Assembly: GCA_900764045.1 (NCBI GenBank)
Contig: CAAFMN010000026.1
Span: forward strand, 6,680 to 70,679
DNA: 64,000 nt
Reading direction: 5' to 3'
Origin: Clostridia bacterium
GTDB lineage: Bacteria > Bacillota > Clostridia > Lachnospirales > Bianqueaceae
The notes under the pieces were generated by a model. That model saw only the letters and a list, made by a program, of their open reading frames with translations, did no database searches and was not told the origin of the DNA. Within the stretch, counting starts at the first letter, position 1. The number at the start of each line of letters is the position of its first letter. The position numbers were made by a program, and so were the translations under genes. Positions 60,951-64,000 of the stretch are shown here, in pieces.

Positions 60951-61517
60951 TCATTGATAATGTTTTCCTAGATAAGGCCGCAATTGTTCGATCTCATCCG
61001 CGTCAAGACAGTAGGAAGGATCGCTCCTCTTCAGTGCGGACAGGATATCCTCCAGATCGAACCAATGTACTGTTTCGATCTCGCTTTTTTCGATGGACAA
61101 GGCCGATGCGTCACGGTCCAATTCCAATAGATAGACAGCGTTGATTTCGTGGTCATGGAAGAATTTTCCGTGAAAATAAGCGGTATGCTCCTGTTTCTTT
61201 GTAAAAAGGTATTCCGGAGTATAACCGGCGAGGCCCAGTTCTTCTCCCAGTTCCCGGATGGCGGCGTGGTCAAAGCTTTCACCGGCATCCAGATGCCCGG
61301 CGGAGGAGGTGTCCCAGCACAGCGGATAGGAATCCTTGTCGGCGCTTCGCTTTTGCAGCAGCAGTTGGATTCTGCCGTTTTTCCGCCTGGTAAGAAAGAC
61401 ATGGGAAGCACCGTGCAGGTCGCCGTCCTGGTGTACCAAGCCTCGAGGCTTGGTCTGTCCGGTGCGTGTTCCGTCCTCGTTTAGAATATCAAAAAGTTCA
61501 TCCTCTGAAAATGCCAT
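60951..61517 (-). CDS. NUDIX hydrolase, isopentenyl-diphosphate isomerase-like
   Basis: 188 aa. The Nudix box is GHLDAGESFDHAAIRELGEE (about residues 74-93). LFDILNEDGTRTGQTKPRGLVHQDGDLH and SYPLCWDTSSAGH resemble the IDI-like NUDIX branch. It hydrolyses a nucleoside diphosphate-type or isoprenoid diphosphate substrate. The ATG at 61517 is standard. Divergent from the pseudouridine synthase gene. Confidence 0.9.
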   Translation of the reverse strand: MAFSEDELFDILNEDGTRTGQTKPRGLVHQDGDLHGASHVFLTRRKNGRIQLLLQKRSADKDSYPLCWDTSSAGHLDAGESFDHAAIRELGEELGLAGYTPEYLFTKKQEHTAYFHGKFFHDHEINAVYLLELDRDASALSIEKSEIETVHWFDLEDILSALKRSDPSYCLDADEIEQLRPYLGKHYQ

Positions 61518-61626
61518 GCTTTATCAACCTCCACGACTTATTATAAAGAGTCGGAAACAGAATTGCAACTGGATTTTTGAAGGAGAGCATGGTATAATAA
61601 ACAGGATAAGACAGGAGGGAACAGGC

Positions 61627-62361
61627 ATGAGACTGGATAAGTATCTGGCGGATATGGGCGTGGATAAGCGCAGCGAACTGAAAAAAGGAATCCGCGGCGG
61701 CCGGGCGGCGGTTGACGGCCGGGTGATTCGGGATCCGGGTTATGCGGTGCCGGAGAAGGCGGCTGTGACCTATGATGGACATCCGGTTCTATACGAAAAA
61801 AACGTCTATTATATGCTGAATAAACCGGCGGGAGTGATCTCGGCCAGCGAGGATCCCAGGCAGAAGACGGTCATTGACCTGATAGACGGTCAGCACAGAC
61901 AGGATCTGTATCCGGTAGGGCGATTGGACAAGGATACCGAGGGACTCTTGCTGATCACCAATGACGGGGACCTGACGCATCGTCTGCTTTCTCCGAAAAA
62001 GCATGTGGATAAGGTGTATTACGCCAGAATCAAAGGAAGGGTGACAGAGGAGGACGTTACGGCATTCCGCCAGGGATTGCAGGTGGACGCGGAGCTAAAG
62101 GCGCTGCCGGCAGAACTGAAGGTCTTAAGCAGCGGCGAGGACTCGGAGGTAGAGGTTACAATCCGGGAAGGCAAGTTCCATCAGATCAAGAGGATGTTTC
62201 AGGCGGTGGGCAAGGAGGTAACCTATCTGAAGCGCTTGTCCATTGGGAGCCTGCGGCTGGATCCGGAACTGGGACTGGGACAATGCCGAAAGCTGACCGA
62301 TGAAGAGCTTGCGGCATTGTTGGCAGATAAGACAGAAAATGAAAACGGAGGTATCGTATGA
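61627..62361 (+). CDS. rsuA: 16S rRNA pseudouridine synthase
   Basis: 244 aa. An S4 RNA-binding domain (about residues 1-60, MRLDKYLADMGV) precedes the RsuA-type synthase domain with the catalytic Asp in VGRLDKDTEGLLL. It modifies uridine 516 of 16S rRNA. ACAGGAGGG precedes the ATG at 61627; an upstream in-frame start inside the NUDIX gene is rejected. It overlaps the next gene by 4 bp (ATGA). Confidence 0.93.
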   Translation: MRLDKYLADMGVDKRSELKKGIRGGRAAVDGRVIRDPGYAVPEKAAVTYDGHPVLYEKNVYYMLNKPAGVISASEDPRQKTVIDLIDGQHRQDLYPVGRLDKDTEGLLLITNDGDLTHRLLSPKKHVDKVYYARIKGRVTEEDVTAFRQGLQVDAELKALPAELKVLSSGEDSEVEVTIREGKFHQIKRMFQAVGKEVTYLKRLSIGSLRLDPELGLGQCRKLTDEELAALLADKTENENGGIV

Positions 62362-63527
62362 GTTATGATTTTGATACGCCGGTTGATCGGCGGAACACGT
62401 ATTCCTTAAAGTGGGATGTCAAGGAGAACGAGCTGCCTATGTGGGTGGCGGATATGGATTTCCAGACGGCGCCGGAGGTGCGGGAGGCGATTCAGAGGCG
62501 CGCCGCGCATGGTGTTTTCGGATATTCGATCGTACCGGAGGAGTGGTATCAGGCGTATATTCAGTGGTGGGAGAGCCGGCATGGATTCCGTATGGATGCG
62601 GAATGGCTGATCTTCTGTACCGGAGTGGTACCGGCAATCTCCAGTATTGTGCGTAAGCTTACCACACCGGCCGAGAAGGTGCTGGTGCTGACACCGGTGT
62701 ACAATATCTTTTTCAATTCGATCCTGAACAATGGACGGCAGGTGCTGGAGAGCCGCCTGCAGTACGACGGAGAAGCGTATAGCATTGATTATGAGGATCT
62801 GGAAGCGAAACTGGCGGACCCTCAGACATCTATGCTGATCTTTTGCAATCCTCACAATCCGGTGGGAAAGATCTGGAGTGCGGAAGAGCTTCGCAAAGTC
62901 GGAGAATTGTGCCGCAAACATCATGTGGTCGTAGTGTCCGATGAGATTCACTGCGATTTGACAGAGCCAGGACTGGGATATGTGCCGTTCGCGTCCGTTT
63001 CGGAAGATTGCCGGAACAACAGTATCACCTGCATCGCGCCGACCAAGGCGTTCAATCTGGCAGGCATGCAGACAGCGGCGGTTTGTGTTCCCGATCCGGT
63101 TCTGCGGCATAAGGTATGGCGCGGCCTGAATACGGACGAGGTGGCAGAGCCCAATGCGTTTGCCATTCAAGCGGCGGTGGCGGCTTTTACCCGGGGCGGC
63201 GAATGGCTGGATGAGCTTCGAAGCTACCTGCATGAAAATAAGGTATGGACAACGCAGTACATTCAAAAAGAGATTCCGCAGCTTAAGGTCGTCGCGTCAC
63301 AGGCCACTTATCTGATGTGGCTGGACTGCAGCGGTCTGACGGATTCCTCGGAGGAACTGGCAGATGTGATTCGTGAGAGCACCGGCTTGTATCTGTCGGA
63401 GGGCGGACAGTATGGCGGAGACGGAACCCATTTTCTGCGACTGAATGTCGCCTGCCCGAGAAGCGTTCTGGAGGACGGATTAAACAGGTTGAAAAAAGGC
63501 GTGGAAGCATACTGCGAGAGGCAGTAA
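62358..63527 (+). CDS. MalY/PatB-family cystathionine beta-lyase (PLP aminotransferase fold)
   Basis: 389 aa. Opening YSLKWDVKENELPMWVADMDF, then NPHNPVGKIW, SDEIHCDL and the PLP Lys in APTKAFNLAGMQ, as in MalY/PatB. It cleaves cystathionine to homocysteine, pyruvate and ammonia; some members also act as regulators. Translation is coupled to rsuA. Confidence 0.93.
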   Translation: MSYDFDTPVDRRNTYSLKWDVKENELPMWVADMDFQTAPEVREAIQRRAAHGVFGYSIVPEEWYQAYIQWWESRHGFRMDAEWLIFCTGVVPAISSIVRKLTTPAEKVLVLTPVYNIFFNSILNNGRQVLESRLQYDGEAYSIDYEDLEAKLADPQTSMLIFCNPHNPVGKIWSAEELRKVGELCRKHHVVVVSDEIHCDLTEPGLGYVPFASVSEDCRNNSITCIAPTKAFNLAGMQTAAVCVPDPVLRHKVWRGLNTDEVAEPNAFAIQAAVAAFTRGGEWLDELRSYLHENKVWTTQYIQKEIPQLKVVASQATYLMWLDCSGLTDSSEELADVIRESTGLYLSEGGQYGGDGTHFLRLNVACPRSVLEDGLNRLKKGVEAYCERQ

Positions 63528-63624
63528 ACCGGATGCAACTTCAAATTGCGGAAATTCCAAGTTGACATGGTGGTATTCCAAGAGCTTTTTCGATAGAATC
63601 AATGGCAAAAGGAGGGGTTATAGT

Positions 63625-63750
63625 ATGATAGGCAGTAAAATATCTTTTTGCCGGAAGAAAGTAGGAATGTCCCAGGAGGAACTGGCAGATAGGCTGGATA
63701 TTTCGAGACAGGCGGTCTCAAGGTGGGAGACGGGGGGTTCACTTAGATAA
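63625..63750 (+). pseudogene. Truncated Xre-family helix-turn-helix regulator
   Basis: 41 aa: MIGSKISFCRKKVGMSQEEL, then LDISRQAVSRWETGG, the first helix-turn-helix of an Xre protein, before a stop soon after. Full proteins continue PDLDKL. The break lies about 60 bp before mobile-element-type sequence. GGAGGGG precedes the ATG. Confidence 0.7.
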
Positions 63751-63811
63751 AGATACCACACCAATCCCACGCTGACTTTTGCTCAACCAATACAGCCGGA
63801 GGGCTGGATAA

Positions 63812-63863
63812 CAAGAAAAGGCGGTATGCGCCCCGTGGAGGGGTAGCGTACCGCCTTTTCTTG
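63812..63863. terminator. Strong bidirectional terminator before the oriT
   Basis: CAAGAAAAGGCGGTA pairs with TACCGCCTTTTCTTG, with an inner CCCC/GGGG stem. Confidence 0.85.
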
Positions 63864-63899
63864 TGGGGGTTTCCAAAGGGGGCAACGCCCCCATTTGGC

Positions 63900-63940
63900 A
63901 CACGACTTTGCGAAGCAAAGTGTAGTGTGTTATACGCTCT
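63900..63940 (+). other. MOBV-type origin of transfer (pMV158-like oriT)
   Basis: The hairpin ACTTTGC (63905-63911), GAA, GCAAAGT (63915-63921) is followed directly by TAGTGTG (63923-63929) and TTATAC. This matches the pMV158 nick region (TAGTGTG/TTA), so nicking would fall between 63929 and 63930. The flanking GGGGCAACGCCCCC-like hairpin also recurs in mobilizable elements. The relaxase gene should lie just to the right, outside the window. Confidence 0.8.
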
Positions 63941-64000
63941 GTCGGCGTTGCCGTGAAAATGCCGTTGCCGCCGGGGAGGGCAAGGGCATTTGAAGCGGCA

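Overview
The window looks like a chromosome segment from a gut-type Firmicute of class Clostridia (Lachnospiraceae or Oscillospiraceae-like). The grounds are a tryptophan T-box leader, Gram-positive promoters and ribosome sites, lipoproteins, ECF sigma factors with membrane tails, DUF4358/DUF1836-type proteins, a eukaryotic-type glycogen branching enzyme and TasA-like proteins with SipW-class signals. Most of it is moderately GC-rich. AT-rich stretches at 1-1.4 kb and 19.4-25.4 kb look acquired. No 16S gene is present, so the species cannot be named.

Layout. 0-1.4 kb: 3' part of a DEDDh exonuclease/HhH protein. 1.4-7.0: TetR regulator diverging from an MMPL exporter and its heptad-repeat partner, with three evenly spaced operators. 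7.0-11.9: IlvD/Edd dehydratase, then a Trp-specifying T-box and the trpXYZ ABC transporter. 11.9-12.9: a PD-(D/E)XK nuclease-like gene with a ~73-bp palindromic repeat array (locus A). 13.0-17.1: a large STAND-type ATPase. 17.3-19.3: glgB. 19.4-25.4: decayed island with a LexA-box promoter without an intact gene, an IstB fragment, a membrane-tailed ECF sigma factor, a lipoprotein with a broken OmpA-like tail, and a phage holin/endolysin pair. 25.5-29.4: two lipoproteins and pcp. 29.5-36.0: a + strand run with a His/Cys-rich CobW GTPase, SGNH hydrolase, DUF4358 lipoprotein, CobW-YcgQ fusion, proA and ade. 36.1-43.2: AraC regulator, cyclophilin, GH95 fucosidase/YqeY, dipeptide epimerase, HAD and two orphan microcompartment shell proteins. 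43.3-48.6: cold-shock protein, purine permease, DUF1836, pseudo-rhomboid, cadherin-like membrane protein. 48.8-51.2: tRNA-Trp, a deaminase, a deletion-fused pseudogene, then locus B, a second copy of the nuclease/repeat unit with a broken gene. 51.2-54.4: PNPOx-like/TtcA/cysteine desulfurase/TcdA operon. 54.7-59.5: TasA-like surface operon with a folded intercistronic leader. 59.5-63.7: DegV/MarR, NUDIX, RsuA, MalY/PatB and a truncated Xre regulator. 63.8-64.0: a strong terminator and a MOBV-type (pMV158-like) oriT, the edge of a mobilizable element.

The strongest candidate for an undescribed system is the pair of loci A and B. Each has a small standalone PD-(D/E)XK gene with its own promoter and a palindrome over the start codon, a perfectly conserved 25-bp linker, then a 73-75-bp-period array of GTGTACCAGA/TCTGGTACAC hairpins. 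Both arrays lie between the nuclease gene and the 3' end of an unrelated convergent gene. Locus B has a 7-bp deletion exactly at the catalytic PD motif. This resembles the REP/RAYT relationship between a repeat and its enzyme, but with a different nuclease fold; that analogy is inference.
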